Positions 28,210 through 36,904 of a stretch of 64,000 bases of DNA are shown piece by piece; position 1 is the stretch's first letter, and the number at the start of each line of letters is the position of its first letter. The translations under genes and the position numbers were made by a program. A model generated the notes under the pieces. That model searched no databases. It saw only the letters and a list, made by a program, of their open reading frames with translations, and was not told the DNA's origin. This stretch comes from Halorubrum sp. BOL3-1 (lineage in GTDB: Archaea > Halobacteriota > Halobacteria > Halobacteriales > Haloferacaceae): positions 3,100,001-3,164,000 of the forward strand of contig NZ_CP034692.1 of assembly GCF_004114375.1 (NCBI RefSeq), in the 5' to 3' direction.

Positions 28210-28596
28210 TCATAGCTCGTCAGCGGTGCTGACGTGCATTCCAACGAATTGCCAGCAGCCATCAGACCGTCTGAGTGTTCCACTCCATCGAGTCTCGAAT
28301 TCATACCGATGTCTCGTCTCCGTGCTAGTCCACGCCATCGAGACCGCGTCGCTGAACCACGCATGAGTGTCGCGCTGTGTGACTCTGAGATCGGAACTCG
28401 TTACGCTCCAGTCTGTCGTAGTCTCTGTCTGGCTTCGAAGTCCGGCTCGGATCTGGTCGCTGCCAACAAGCTGCTCAGAGATACCGAACTTCACGTAGCT
28501 ATCGTCGTCAGGGCACTCTACGTCAAAGAACGGATCAAGCGGTTCTCCGGCCCGGAGAGCCGCGTAATACTCGGTGATCATCGCACGTGCGTTCAT
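28210..28596 (-). CDS. SnoaL-like / NTF2-fold protein
   Basis: A 128-residue protein. It has MNARAMITEYYAALRAGEPL, then DSYVKFGISEQLVGSDQIRA, THAWFSDAVSMAWTSTETRH and a final RRSDGCWQFVGMHVSTADE. This is the cone-shaped NTF2/SnoaL_3 pattern, where two helices precede a curved sheet and the last strand carries W.xxxH.S. Members bind small ligands or act as isomerases; no catalytic residues are certain. It converges on RNase HI. Confidence 0.8.
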   Translation of the reverse strand: MNARAMITEYYAALRAGEPLDPFFDVECPDDDSYVKFGISEQLVGSDQIRAGLRSQTETTTDWSVTSSDLRVTQRDTHAWFSDAVSMAWTSTETRHRYEFETRWSGTLRRSDGCWQFVGMHVSTADEL

Positions 28597-28669
28597 ATAT
28601 TGACGAGGAGTCGAGTCGACAAGTGCTCATGGGTTATCATTATGCTGCCAATGACAGGTTAGGAACCTC

Positions 28670-28717
28670 AGAGGTACGAGGCGGAAGCCCACGACTTCAG
28701 TCGTGGGTCACTGACAC
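28670..28717 (+). mobile_element. solo IS200/IS605-type right-end hairpin
   Basis: CCCACGACT and AGTCGTGGG form a perfect 9-bp stem with a 2-base loop. It is preceded by ACGAGGCGGAAG and followed by TCACTGACAC. The same block recurs inverted at 53445-53490. This is the type of palindrome at the right end of haloarchaeal TnpB-type (IS200/IS605) elements and of the non-autonomous palindrome-associated elements. No tnpA or tnpB is next to it. The SDR fragment that follows has lost its N-terminal half. Confidence 0.6.
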
Positions 28718-28778
28718 AGGTGCTGCCTCGTGGAAGGGGCTGATAGACACGAGTGTTCGGGAATCCGAAGAGGCGTGA

Positions 28779-29180
28779 GCCGTCAACGGCCGTGACACGT
28801 TCCTCTGCCCTTGGGGAGACGTCGGCGACGTTCTTAAAACCGGCAGTGGGGCCGTCATTTTTATTGGCGCGATTTCCGCCGTACGAAGCCTCGGTGGAGC
28901 CATCGACTTCACCGCCGCGAAGTCCGCGGCTCGCGGGATGGCAATAGACATCGCGCAAGAACATGGCTCGGAAGGCGTCCACGTCGCTCGTGTCGTTATC
29001 GGCGGACAGATCGATTCGGGGAGAGTCTGCCAGCAGTATCCGGATCGAGACGACGAGCCGTTCCTCGATCCGGACGAGATGGCTGGGACGTATTGGCACC
29101 TCGTTGAACAGGACTACGTCAGTACCCAACCGTCCGAAATCCACATCACGAACGGTCCGCAGAATTCCGAGTTCTTCTGA
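28779..29180 (+). pseudogene. C-terminal half of a short-chain dehydrogenase
   Basis: The frame opens after a TGA at 28776 and reads RDTFLCPWGDVGDVLKTGSG, AVIFIGAISAVRSLGGAIDF, TAAKSAARGMAIDIAQEHG, and then VHVARVVIGGQIDSG and HLVEQDYVSTQPSEIHITNG with PQNSEFF. This matches the second half of haloarchaeal SDR oxidoreductases. The Rossmann glycine motif and the NNAG strand are missing, and the Tyr of YxxxK is replaced by Phe in DFTAAK. The break lies close to the IS605-type hairpin at 28670-28717, which probably marks the event. Confidence 0.75.
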
Positions 29181-29238
29181 GATTTATCCTGTACGCTCAA
29201 TCGCAGGCATTCTCTATCTATAATACTCAGACGCCGGG

Positions 29239-30906
29239 TCAATACACCTGCCGCCGTAGTGCGGCGGCGACGACGGCAACAATGCCGACCAAAGCGAAGG
29301 CGAGGGGGACCGCGTTCGCCACGCTCCGCGTCGTGATTCCAACGAAGTCGGCAAAGTACCCACCGTTCAGTGGCCCAACGTACCAGATACCGAGATACAA
29401 GGCCTCGAACAAACGCGGAGATCCGGTCCAGAGCCCGGCCACGAGCGCGAGTGACGGCGGGAACAGAACCGCACCAGCGATGCCGACCAACGCCGACGGT
29501 CCAGTGGCTAACCCAACGAGTACAAACACGCCGGAACCGATCCCAACGGTGATCAGACAGCCAGCGAGCCACTCGGCGACGAGCTGGCCGACCGGATACT
29601 CAGAGGCGATTATCTGTGGGCGGACGCCGTGACGAGCGGTTCGGGAACCGATTCGAGACCAAACGAACAGCGGCCAGATCGACACCGCCAAGAGAAGTCC
29701 ACGAGCCGCCCCGGTGTCACCACCGGTGAGGACGACCCCTGTCGGGATGACGATCAGCAGGCTCGCACCGAGGTACCACCATCGCGGCTGCCCCCGAAGG
29801 AGCCGTCGGAGTTCCAGTCCGACCACCCGTTTAAATCCACCAGCACCGCGCTCAGTGACTGCAGGTAATGACACCGTTTCGACGGCGATTGGACTGTCCT
29901 TGGACCCCGCCGTTGGCGTGGACGCCCTAGACTCATCGCCCGAGCACAGGGAGACTGCTCGTCGCAAGAGGCTTCTAGGGGAGAGCTGCTGGAGCGATCG
30001 GTGGAGGAGACCGGAACGTTCCGCTCGAAACCAGTCGAACGGGACTATCGCAACGAGGGTGATTCCGATCCCGGCAACTATTGTTGTGAGCCGCTGAACG
30101 AAGAACCAGTCCGGCCACGAACTACCGGTATACTCGAATGTTCGGGCGGTCGATCCGCCTGTCCCGAAATTTGCGTACCCCCCCTCGAAGCCCGGCACAG
30201 TAGCCTGTATCGACTCGAACGTGAGGTCATACGCCAGCGTGGTCCCAAGGAAATCAAGCATTTTCACACTGGCCGAGATGGACGCCGGGAGCGCGGTTTC
30301 CGGACGCGACTGTCCAGATATCAACATGATGGCGATAAAAATGTAGGCCACTCGCCCGAACGTTCCATCGAGAACCTCGATAGTCCCAAAGAGAAGTGCC
30401 ACTGCGCCAACGAACACCGTGAGCGGTACGGTCATCACGAACACCGGCCACACGATTGCGACCGGGTCTGTGGGGCCGACACCGTGAAGCGCATGATTGA
30501 CTACGGCCGCGCCTCCGAGCACGGTTGCCGTCATGACACCGACCGTGACGTTGCTGACCAGTTTTCCGAACAAATACACGGCCCTGCTAGTCTGTGAACT
30601 CGACAGAATCGGTGCGTGCCCGTGACGCTCGTCACGTTCGACCGTTCCGCGCAGCACATAGAATCCAGCCAATAGAATTACCGCTGAGCCGGCTATCCCA
30701 GCATTGAGTCCGGCCATGTGTGACGTCAGTGCGCCGTTGATACTCGGTCCGTCATCGACGGTATAAAAGACGCCAAAGGAGCCGGAGTTGATCAGGTACC
30801 CGACGTAGATGACTATAGCGAGGAAAGCGAGCAGCTTACGAGACCGAAGCCGTGCGATGAGGTCTGTTCGCGCAACGTGGTAAACCCGTCGGGTGTTAAC
30901 TCGCAT
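29239..30906 (-). CDS. ABC-2 type transporter permease
   Basis: A 555-residue membrane protein starting MRVNTRRVYHVARTDL, with about 12 hydrophobic segments in two halves joined by a polar linker (residues about 310-365, Ser/Thr-rich). The first half has the SRAVYLFGKLVSN pattern and the second GGFKRVVGLELRRLLRGQPR, both typical of ABC-2 permeases that sit beside an NosF-type ATPase. The ATG at 30906 overlaps the ATPase stop by 11 bases, so the two genes are coupled. The passenger is unknown. Confidence 0.85.
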   Translation of the reverse strand: MRVNTRRVYHVARTDLIARLRSRKLLAFLAIVIYVGYLINSGSFGVFYTVDDGPSINGALTSHMAGLNAGIAGSAVILLAGFYVLRGTVERDERHGHAPILSSSQTSRAVYLFGKLVSNVTVGVMTATVLGGAAVVNHALHGVGPTDPVAIVWPVFVMTVPLTVFVGAVALLFGTIEVLDGTFGRVAYIFIAIMLISGQSRPETALPASISASVKMLDFLGTTLAYDLTFESIQATVPGFEGGYANFGTGGSTARTFEYTGSSWPDWFFVQRLTTIVAGIGITLVAIVPFDWFRAERSGLLHRSLQQLSPRSLLRRAVSLCSGDESRASTPTAGSKDSPIAVETVSLPAVTERGAGGFKRVVGLELRRLLRGQPRWWYLGASLLIVIPTGVVLTGGDTGAARGLLLAVSIWPLFVWSRIGSRTARHGVRPQIIASEYPVGQLVAEWLAGCLITVGIGSGVFVLVGLATGPSALVGIAGAVLFPPSLALVAGLWTGSPRLFEALYLGIWYVGPLNGGYFADFVGITTRSVANAVPLAFALVGIVAVVAAALRRQVY

Positions 30907-31765
30907 GCTCGACCGTTCGGAGGTATGCATCTTCAAGCGACGCGGCGACGGGCTCAGCGTCAATCGTCGGCGAGCCCTCGCTCACGAAGCGGATGTCAAA
31001 CCCGTCAGCTCGGCGGACGGTATTACAGATTTGGTGCACATTCCGGACTGTCTCGAGTGTTGCCGGTGAAACTCGGGACTCATAGACGTGGCCCTCAACG
31101 GACTGGATCAGGTCGCCTGTGCCGCCGTGGGTGACTACTTCGCCGTCGTCCAATACCGTGACCGTGTCCGCCGTCGCCTCGATGTCAGCGACAACGTGCG
31201 TCGAGAATATCACTACCCGATCGTCAGCGGTGTCGGCCAACGCGTTTCGCATGCGGACGCGTTCCTCTGGGTCGAGACCCACCGTCGGTTCGTCAACCAC
31301 GAGGAACTCGGGATCGTTCAGCAGGGCCTGCGCGATACCCGCCCGTTGGTGCATTCCCCCAGAAAATGCGTCGAGTCGACGTTCGCGGACATCTGTAAGG
31401 TTAACAAGCTCAAGAAGGGCTTCGATCCGGGCGTCAGCCGTCTCGGCGTCGAGTCCCCGCAACGCCCCCACGTATTCGAGATACTCTTGAAGCGTCAGCG
31501 ATGGGTACGTGTCGAAGTCTTGGGGGAGATATCCCAGTACTCGCCTGGCCGCAGCCGGAGATTCGGTCACGGGCGTCCCATCCCAGTAGATCTCTCCCTC
31601 GGTCGGTACTGTCACCGTTGTGAGCATCCGCATGAGTGTTGACTTCCCTGCGCCGTTCGGGCCGACGAGCCCGTGGACACCACCGCCAAGTTCCAGCGTC
31701 ACGTCGCGAACTCCCCAGGTGTTCTCGCTGTACCGTTTTCCGAGCGCTTCCGTTCGGAGCCTCAT
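30896..31765 (-). CDS. ABC transporter ATP-binding protein
   Basis: A 289-residue ATPase: Walker A (VGPNGAGKSTLMRMLTT), Q-loop (YLPQDFDTYPSLTLQEYLEY), signature (FSGGMHQRAGIAQALLNDP), Walker B (EFLVVDEPTVGLDPEERVR) and H-loop (IFSTHVVADIE). A C-terminal regulatory extension of about 80 residues follows. The FSGGM form and YLPQ are typical of ABC-2 drug, peptide or sodium exporters. It pairs with the overlapping permease downstream. First gene of its unit. Confidence 0.95.
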   Translation of the reverse strand: MRLRTEALGKRYSENTWGVRDVTLELGGGVHGLVGPNGAGKSTLMRMLTTVTVPTEGEIYWDGTPVTESPAAARRVLGYLPQDFDTYPSLTLQEYLEYVGALRGLDAETADARIEALLELVNLTDVRERRLDAFSGGMHQRAGIAQALLNDPEFLVVDEPTVGLDPEERVRMRNALADTADDRVVIFSTHVVADIEATADTVTVLDDGEVVTHGGTGDLIQSVEGHVYESRVSPATLETVRNVHQICNTVRRADGFDIRFVSEGSPTIDAEPVAASLEDAYLRTVEHAS

Positions 31766-31865
31766 ATGGGATCGGTCGTGTCTGGATAATTTATACCCGC
31801 ATCCGGCGTTTCCGGCCGTGTAACACGAAGAAAGGTAAGAGGCCGTTCAGATCAGTGTTTCTACT

Positions 31866-32042
31866 ATGCCTGACAAAGGAGGAGACGGTGACTATCAGCT
31901 TGTCGGAGCGGCAGTAGCACTGATCGCAGTCGTCGGATGGGTCGTGTTTGGCTGGGGCTTCGATGTCGGCGACGGAACGGTACCGCTGTTGCTCGGTCTG
32001 GCAGCGGCCGCGGTCGCGGTTGGCGTACGTCTCACGCCCTGA
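31866..32042 (+). CDS. small two-span membrane protein (58 residues)
   Basis: Starts MPDKGGDGDYQLVG, with two membrane spans (AAVALIAVVGWVVFGWGF and VPLLLGLAAAAVAVGVRL) and a short Asp/Gly loop between. It lies divergent from the ATPase at 30896-31765 and convergent with the next permease. Such minimal two-helix proteins are frequent in haloarchaea and often unannotated. Function unknown. Confidence 0.6.
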   Translation: MPDKGGDGDYQLVGAAVALIAVVGWVVFGWGFDVGDGTVPLLLGLAAAAVAVGVRLTP

Positions 32043-32150
32043 CACGACGTGTACACTGCCGCCCCCAAGAGGGCGGCGACGAAGAACGAGAAAGGGAATA
32101 ACTAACGGCCCAACACTTGCGAATTTTTTCCTTCCAGAAGTGCGAAGGGG

Positions 32151-32954
32151 TTAGCCGATCTGGGCGTCTCGGAAACTGAGGTACCCGCCTGCCACCGGAA
32201 AGACAAACCAGATAAGCAGGAGGCACACCGGGAGCCAAACCGACGCGAACGGGTCAGTACCGAAGATCTGGCCCTCAACGGTGGCTCGGAAGGCGGCTAT
32301 AGCCGCGTTGTTAGGGGGAAGTAGCCCGACCAGCTGTAACCACGCCGGCTGGCTGCCAGCCTCCATCAGGCCAAGTTCGACGGCGCCGAACTGAATACCC
32401 CCCTCGATGAGGTTCCACAGAGCGACCAAGATCATGTAGGCGCCGACAGCTATTGCGGTGGCACGATTGTCAGTCGCACTGGCTGCTGAAACGCCGACAC
32501 CGATCGCAACGAACACGATTCCCATCAGACCGAGGAAGCCGACAAACGGGACCAGGACGCCGATCCCACCGCCGAGCAACGCGAGGACGACGAGCCCGGT
32601 AGCAAGGCCGGAGACGAGCGTCGCGGCGAGCATCAACACCGTCCGGCCGAGCAGTTTCCCGACGAGTACGTCGCTGCGGGACGGAGGTAGGCTCAATAGC
32701 ACTCGAAGCGACCCTGACTCACGCTCGCCGGTGATCGCTCCCTTCGCGAGGATGAGCGCGATGATCGGAAGCGTCGTCACAGCCAACTGGAATGCGATCC
32801 CGAACACTTCCCGAGCCGGCATACCGGTCGTCACTGCGATGAGGCCGGTAACTCCGGCCGTCGACAGCAGGACGAGTACGGCGACCACCCACAGCATCTT
32901 CGACCGACTGGCGTCGGCTAAGTCCTTCCGGGCAATCGTCTCGATGCTCATCAC
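32151..32954 (-). CDS. ABC-2 type transporter permease
   Basis: A 267-residue protein with six membrane spans and the ABC-2 family features IARKDLADASRSKMLW at the start, GAITGERESGSLRVLLSLPP after the second span, and a C-terminal FPVAGGYLSFRDAQI. This is the usual partner of an ABC ATPase (NosY/CcmB-like). It begins at a GTG overlapping the ATPase stop (GTGATGAG), with an ATG immediately after, so translation is coupled either way. Confidence 0.9.
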   Translation of the reverse strand: MMSIETIARKDLADASRSKMLWVVAVLVLLSTAGVTGLIAVTTGMPAREVFGIAFQLAVTTLPIIALILAKGAITGERESGSLRVLLSLPPSRSDVLVGKLLGRTVLMLAATLVSGLATGLVVLALLGGGIGVLVPFVGFLGLMGIVFVAIGVGVSAASATDNRATAIAVGAYMILVALWNLIEGGIQFGAVELGLMEAGSQPAWLQLVGLLPPNNAAIAAFRATVEGQIFGTDPFASVWLPVCLLLIWFVFPVAGGYLSFRDAQIG

Positions 32955-33931
32955 GCAACACCTCCGGGCGCAACGCGTTTACCGCGACCGTTCGAGGTTT
33001 CATCATCGGTGTAGCTAGCGAACAGGTCCTCCAACGATGACTCCTCAATTTGGACGTCAGTGACTGTCGTAACCTCACGAACCCGGTCGATGAACTGGAG
33101 CTTTGCTGCCGGTTCGAGACAGGTCCCTTGGACGACTCCATCGGCTACTGTGACATCACGAACATTCGGCAGTTCGTCTAGTTCCTGGTCCGGTTCGCTG
33201 TTAACATCGAGTGTCACCTGCGCTCCGGTGTCAAGTTGTTGTCTGAGCTGGTCGATAGTATCAATAGCAACGACCTGCCCGTGGTTCATTATCCCGACCC
33301 GGTCGGAGACTGCTTCGACCTGCTCGAGAATGTGGCTCGAAAAGAACACAGTCGCGCCTCGCTCATTTTCATCGCGGATGAGTTCTCTGAGCTCCCGTGC
33401 GCCGTTCGGGTCCAGACCGCTCGTCGGTTCGTCAAGGATGAGCAGCTCGGGTGACCCGACTAACGCCATCGCCAGCGCCAGTCGTTGGCCCATCCCCGTG
33501 GAATACTCCCCGGCCGGGCGGTTTGCGTCGTCTGTAGACAGTCCGACCCGGTCGAGTAACTCGTCCGGATCGTCGTCGGCGTCTTTCAGCTCGATAGCGA
33601 GCTTTACGTGTCGCCGACCGCTTAGCCTATCGTACAGTCCGTAATTCTCAGGCACGACGCCAATCCGACGATGGAGTTCCTTGCGGTCGTTGGAGACATT
33701 CAGTCCGAGCATTGAGGCCGTCCCGTCCGTCGGCTTGACGAAGTCCAGAAGTACGTTGATCGTCGTCGACTTCCCGGCGCCGTTCGGGCCCAGAAATCCG
33801 AATATCTCGCCCCGTTCGACGGTTAGGTCGATTCCGTCGATAGCGGTCACGTCACCGAACTGTTTCGTCAACTTGTTCATCTCGATCGCTGGGTCTGTCA
33901 TCAGTACAGACTTTGTAACGACAGTCGTCAT
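32951..33931 (-). CDS. ABC transporter ATP-binding protein
   Basis: A 326-residue ATPase with Walker A (GPNGAGKSTTINVLLDF), Q-loop region (VVPENYGLYDRLSGRRHVKL), signature (YSTGMGQRLALAMALVG, in which STGM replaces SGGQ), Walker B (ELLILDEPTSGLDPNGAREL) and H-loop (FFSSHILEQVE). A C-terminal domain of about 90 residues follows. This is the CcmA/NatA class with an ABC-2 permease behind it. The ATG at 33901 is an alternative start. A set of spaced repeats lies upstream. Confidence 0.95.
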   Translation of the reverse strand: MTTVVTKSVLMTDPAIEMNKLTKQFGDVTAIDGIDLTVERGEIFGFLGPNGAGKSTTINVLLDFVKPTDGTASMLGLNVSNDRKELHRRIGVVPENYGLYDRLSGRRHVKLAIELKDADDDPDELLDRVGLSTDDANRPAGEYSTGMGQRLALAMALVGSPELLILDEPTSGLDPNGARELRELIRDENERGATVFFSSHILEQVEAVSDRVGIMNHGQVVAIDTIDQLRQQLDTGAQVTLDVNSEPDQELDELPNVRDVTVADGVVQGTCLEPAAKLQFIDRVREVTTVTDVQIEESSLEDLFASYTDDETSNGRGKRVAPGGVA

Positions 33932-34041
33932 GTTAAATCACCAATTAGTGTATCCGAATGTGAAACACCGTCTCTTCAGGGGAAACAAGCCAACCGCCCT
34001 GAGGCTTGACCCCGAGGCAGTTGACAGAATAATAAAGAAGA

Positions 34042-34089
34042 ATCTAAGATAAGAGACTTAGATTAGAGTATTAGATTAATGTCTTAGAT
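34042..34089. promoter_or_regulatory. TTAGAT repeats at 13-base spacing
   Basis: CTTAGAT (34057), ATTAGAT (34070) and CTTAGAT (34083) are direct repeats exactly 13 bases apart. An inverted ATCTAAG lies at 34042. The block is AT-rich in a GC-rich genome and lies 110-160 bases upstream of the ABC ATPase start on the minus strand. A multi-site operator is the simplest reading; no regulator gene is adjacent. Confidence 0.45.
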
Positions 34090-34520
34090 GTATTGCGCGG
34101 AGTCTCAACAGATGCTGATCTCAATATCTTCTGTTTGGGCTCCGGTCCTCCGATCCACATCTTGATAGCTCCCAATGTTAGTAACCGGCACAGAGAGCGT
34201 AACGAGCGATGGACTGAACATTTCGCCAGTGGACTGGTGGGATCTTCGAGATCAGTTGGAGTGGGTACTCCGGATATACGAACCGTCTCGAGACCGTCGA
34301 CCGGTCGTGGTGTGAACAGTCCGACGATCAAATAGGCGGAAATAATACTCGGTATCTCAAGCCCATAGGGAATCGCTATTCCAAACGGACGCAGTCGAGA
34401 CGCCACTACCCCGAGGACAAGTGCGAGATTAACAACGACGCCCGGGAGGAACTCACACGAGTTCGGATAGTTGACTGGCCCGCAAAACCGGACGGAGATT
34501 GGGTTCCAGGCGGATACCAC
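34071..34520 (-). CDS. doubtful ORF with a membrane-like segment
   Basis: A 149-codon frame. The middle part (GVVVNLALVLGVVASRLRPF and SIISAYLIVGLFTPRPVDG) looks like two membrane spans. The last 60 residues are Ser/Arg/Lys-rich, unlike halophilic proteins, and overlap the repeat block at its end. It may be a decayed gene or a chance frame. I list it at low confidence. Confidence 0.25.
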   Translation of the reverse strand: MVSAWNPISVRFCGPVNYPNSCEFLPGVVVNLALVLGVVASRLRPFGIAIPYGLEIPSIISAYLIVGLFTPRPVDGLETVRISGVPTPTDLEDPTSPLAKCSVHRSLRSLCRLLTLGAIKMWIGGPEPKQKILRSASVETPRNTSKTLI

Positions 34521-34582
34521 TGACCCGTCGGTCTAGCGAGACGCCGGGTGAAAAATGGCGGATGGGATCAGGAGGTGATCGG

Positions 34583-35638
34583 TTAATCAGTCGCGTTCGC
34601 TGGCGGTTCGGAGGGTTCGGGGGGCGTCGGGTCACTTGGCGGCATGGGCCCGCCCGGCGGAACGCCGCCACCGGGTTGGGTCGGTGGTCCGAACGGCACG
34701 TCGGGCGCCTTCCCACTGACGAGGAAGTCCGCGATATTACCGACTAGGACACCGTTGTCGGCGCGACCAGCGTTTTCAGGTGCGAGAAAACTCGAGTCGC
34801 CGATCACGGCGAGTGATCCGCTCCGAACCGCAACAGCATAGGAGCCGGACTCGCGCGTCGTCGAGAGCTGCGACGTCTCGGCTGAGGTGAGCGTTGCTGT
34901 CCCGTCGGCGGTGCCGACAGGCGCCGCACCACGCAGGACGACCCGTTCAACTCCGTCGGTCAGGCCCGTCGACTCGGTCGGACGGACGAGTACGCTGAGG
35001 TAGCTCGCGTCGTTGTTCTCCATGTCATAGACGTAGCCGGCTTCGCCGTAGACGCCGAACGGTGACACAAAGCTAGTCAGCGCACCTGCGTCGCCCGGGT
35101 CGCTCGTGACAAGGGTTCTGCCGCCCGCGTCGACGAACGATTCGACCGCATCGGTGTCCGGCCCCGAAAGTGAACCCGGATTCGTTGTCACGAACGCGTC
35201 CGCGTCGGAGAGCAGCGACGGCAGCCGCTCCCCGCCTCTGGGACCGTCGTAGAACCGAACTTCGTGACCGCTCTCGACGAGGGCCGCAGTGAGTGGTGTG
35301 ACCCCCCGTCGGACGCCGCCAAGTGTCCCGACGTCCGCCTCCACGGGCGTATCACCGGCCTCGATCGGAAGCACAGGAGTTCCGCCTCCGACACCGGTCG
35401 TTACGCCGCCGAGGTGGACGACGACCGTGTTCGACGGTTCGTTGCTCTCCATTTCGACTTTGCCGCCCTCGCTGACTGTCTCCGGTTCAACGGAGTCCAA
35501 CTGCCAGTGGTCATCAGCGACAGGATCTGTGTCCGATGGTCCGCTATCGAGGGCGACACCCCCGACAGCGGCGGCACCGACGATCGCGAGGAAAACGATA
35601 ACAAAGGTACTGACTGTCGTTCGTAGGTTAACGCTCAT
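34583..35638 (-). CDS. DUF4350 domain protein
   Basis: A 351-residue protein with an N-terminal membrane span (residues 10-30, FVIVFLAIVGAAAVGGVAL), then a DUF4350 (GldG/ABC-associated, GATase-like) domain: AALVESGHEVRFYDGPRGGE, SLLSDADAFVTTNPGSLSGP, AGGRTLVTSDPGDAGALTSF and SLAVIGDSSFLAPENAGR with a final Pro-rich tail. Family members bind a ligand in a flavodoxin-like fold and often sit with ABC-2 transporters and transglutaminase clusters. Its ATG overlaps the SppA stop by four bases, so it is coupled to the peptidase. Confidence 0.8.
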   Translation of the reverse strand: MSVNLRTTVSTFVIVFLAIVGAAAVGGVALDSGPSDTDPVADDHWQLDSVEPETVSEGGKVEMESNEPSNTVVVHLGGVTTGVGGGTPVLPIEAGDTPVEADVGTLGGVRRGVTPLTAALVESGHEVRFYDGPRGGERLPSLLSDADAFVTTNPGSLSGPDTDAVESFVDAGGRTLVTSDPGDAGALTSFVSPFGVYGEAGYVYDMENNDASYLSVLVRPTESTGLTDGVERVVLRGAAPVGTADGTATLTSAETSQLSTTRESGSYAVAVRSGSLAVIGDSSFLAPENAGRADNGVLVGNIADFLVSGKAPDVPFGPPTQPGGGVPPGGPMPPSDPTPPEPSEPPANATD

Positions 35639-36750
35639 TTGCCATCACCTCTGTTTGCTGGGACCGTTTCGTTGCGCTCCGGCGCGGCGTCGGTGGTCAT
35701 CGAAGCGTCGGCGGTCGGCTCTACGGGCAGACGCCCAGTATACCCCGTCATGACGATCTCTTCACCGACGGTTTCGTCCCACGCCGCGGGTGCTACCGCA
35801 AGGATGAGTTCGTCGTTGAGATCGTTTTCATACTCATTTGTGACGACAATCGTTCCGTCGTCGTGTTCTAGCAGCGGAATACCGCTCGGAACGGGACTCT
35901 CGGTGCGACGCGTATCGACCGCATAGTCAGTGATACCCGCCTCTGCTGCGGCGGCAGCGACCGCTCCGTCGACAAATCCGAACCGGTCGGCGAATCCGTT
36001 TTCAACGGCTTCGGTACCGAGATACGCGTCGGCGTGAGCGATTGCCTCACGGTCGAGTTTGATCTCTTCTCCGCGCTGCTCGATCACGTTCGCTATGAAG
36101 AGGTTCGCGAGTGTCTGTCGCCGCTCGCGCTGGGTATCTGGATCGCTACCCCGTTTGTCAGGTCCGGTCGTTCCCGCGCTTGGCCCGTTCGGGGCCGGCG
36201 CGGCACCGGCGACACCGACGCTGCCGACCGCCTGCGCGGACGGCGCGACATAGATGCGATCGGCTGGGGAGATTGCGAGGTACGCGCCGGACGCACCGAG
36301 CGTATCGACGGCGGCGTACACGGGCATCACTGAGGCAGTGCGATCGACCGCGGCGTACATCCGCTCGCTCTGTGCGGGCAAGCCTCCGCCGCTGTTGACC
36401 TCTAGGACGACCGCTTGGATCGAGTCGTTCATCCGGGCGTCTCGGAGATTATCCTCGACGTGTTGGGCCGTCACTGAGTCGATCGTCCCATCGATTTCAA
36501 CGACAGCGACCGTGGCGTCTGGACCAGTTACGGCGCCGTACACGCCCGGGGTAACGAGAAGCCCTGCGGCAACCGCCAGAACCGCTGCGACGCCGACTGC
36601 GTGTCGGGTGTTAATCCGGTCCGCGAGCGACGTCGACGTGCTACTAAGCGGCGACCGCTCGTCGGCGGCCGGCGATACGTTCTGTTCTCTCGGCTCTGTG
36701 GTCGTCGTCGATTCATCTGATTGGCGCGAGGATGTCTCGTCAGAACTCAT
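35635..36750 (-). CDS. sppA: S49 signal peptide peptidase (SppA-like)
   Basis: A 371-residue protein. A disordered Ser/Thr-rich N-terminus precedes one membrane span (about 51-73). The S49 core follows: VAVVEIDGTI, VVLEVNSGGGLPAQSERMY, the nucleophile Ser154 in DTLGASGAYLAISPAD, and Lys199 in GPDKRGSDPD, which matches the catalytic Lys position of the Ser-Lys dyad. SppA-type enzymes degrade leftover signal peptides or small membrane peptides. It is coupled to DUF4350 and follows a secreted-protein gene, suggesting a shared envelope role. Confidence 0.9.
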   Translation of the reverse strand: MSSDETSSRQSDESTTTTEPREQNVSPAADERSPLSSTSTSLADRINTRHAVGVAAVLAVAAGLLVTPGVYGAVTGPDATVAVVEIDGTIDSVTAQHVEDNLRDARMNDSIQAVVLEVNSGGGLPAQSERMYAAVDRTASVMPVYAAVDTLGASGAYLAISPADRIYVAPSAQAVGSVGVAGAAPAPNGPSAGTTGPDKRGSDPDTQRERRQTLANLFIANVIEQRGEEIKLDREAIAHADAYLGTEAVENGFADRFGFVDGAVAAAAAEAGITDYAVDTRRTESPVPSGIPLLEHDDGTIVVTNEYENDLNDELILAVAPAAWDETVGEEIVMTGYTGRLPVEPTADASMTTDAAPERNETVPANRGDGK

Positions 36751-36904
36751 TGTATTGTCCTCGCTCGGTGCCGTAGTCGTGACTGTCTATCCTGTAGTGG
36801 CGTCATCGTAGGGTCGACTGCGGGGTGGATAGTTTTTGAGCTGTCTAGGTGACCGTCGTCGTGGAGGGCCCGCTCTGTACCGTTACCGGTCGCAGTGTTG
36901 TGAC

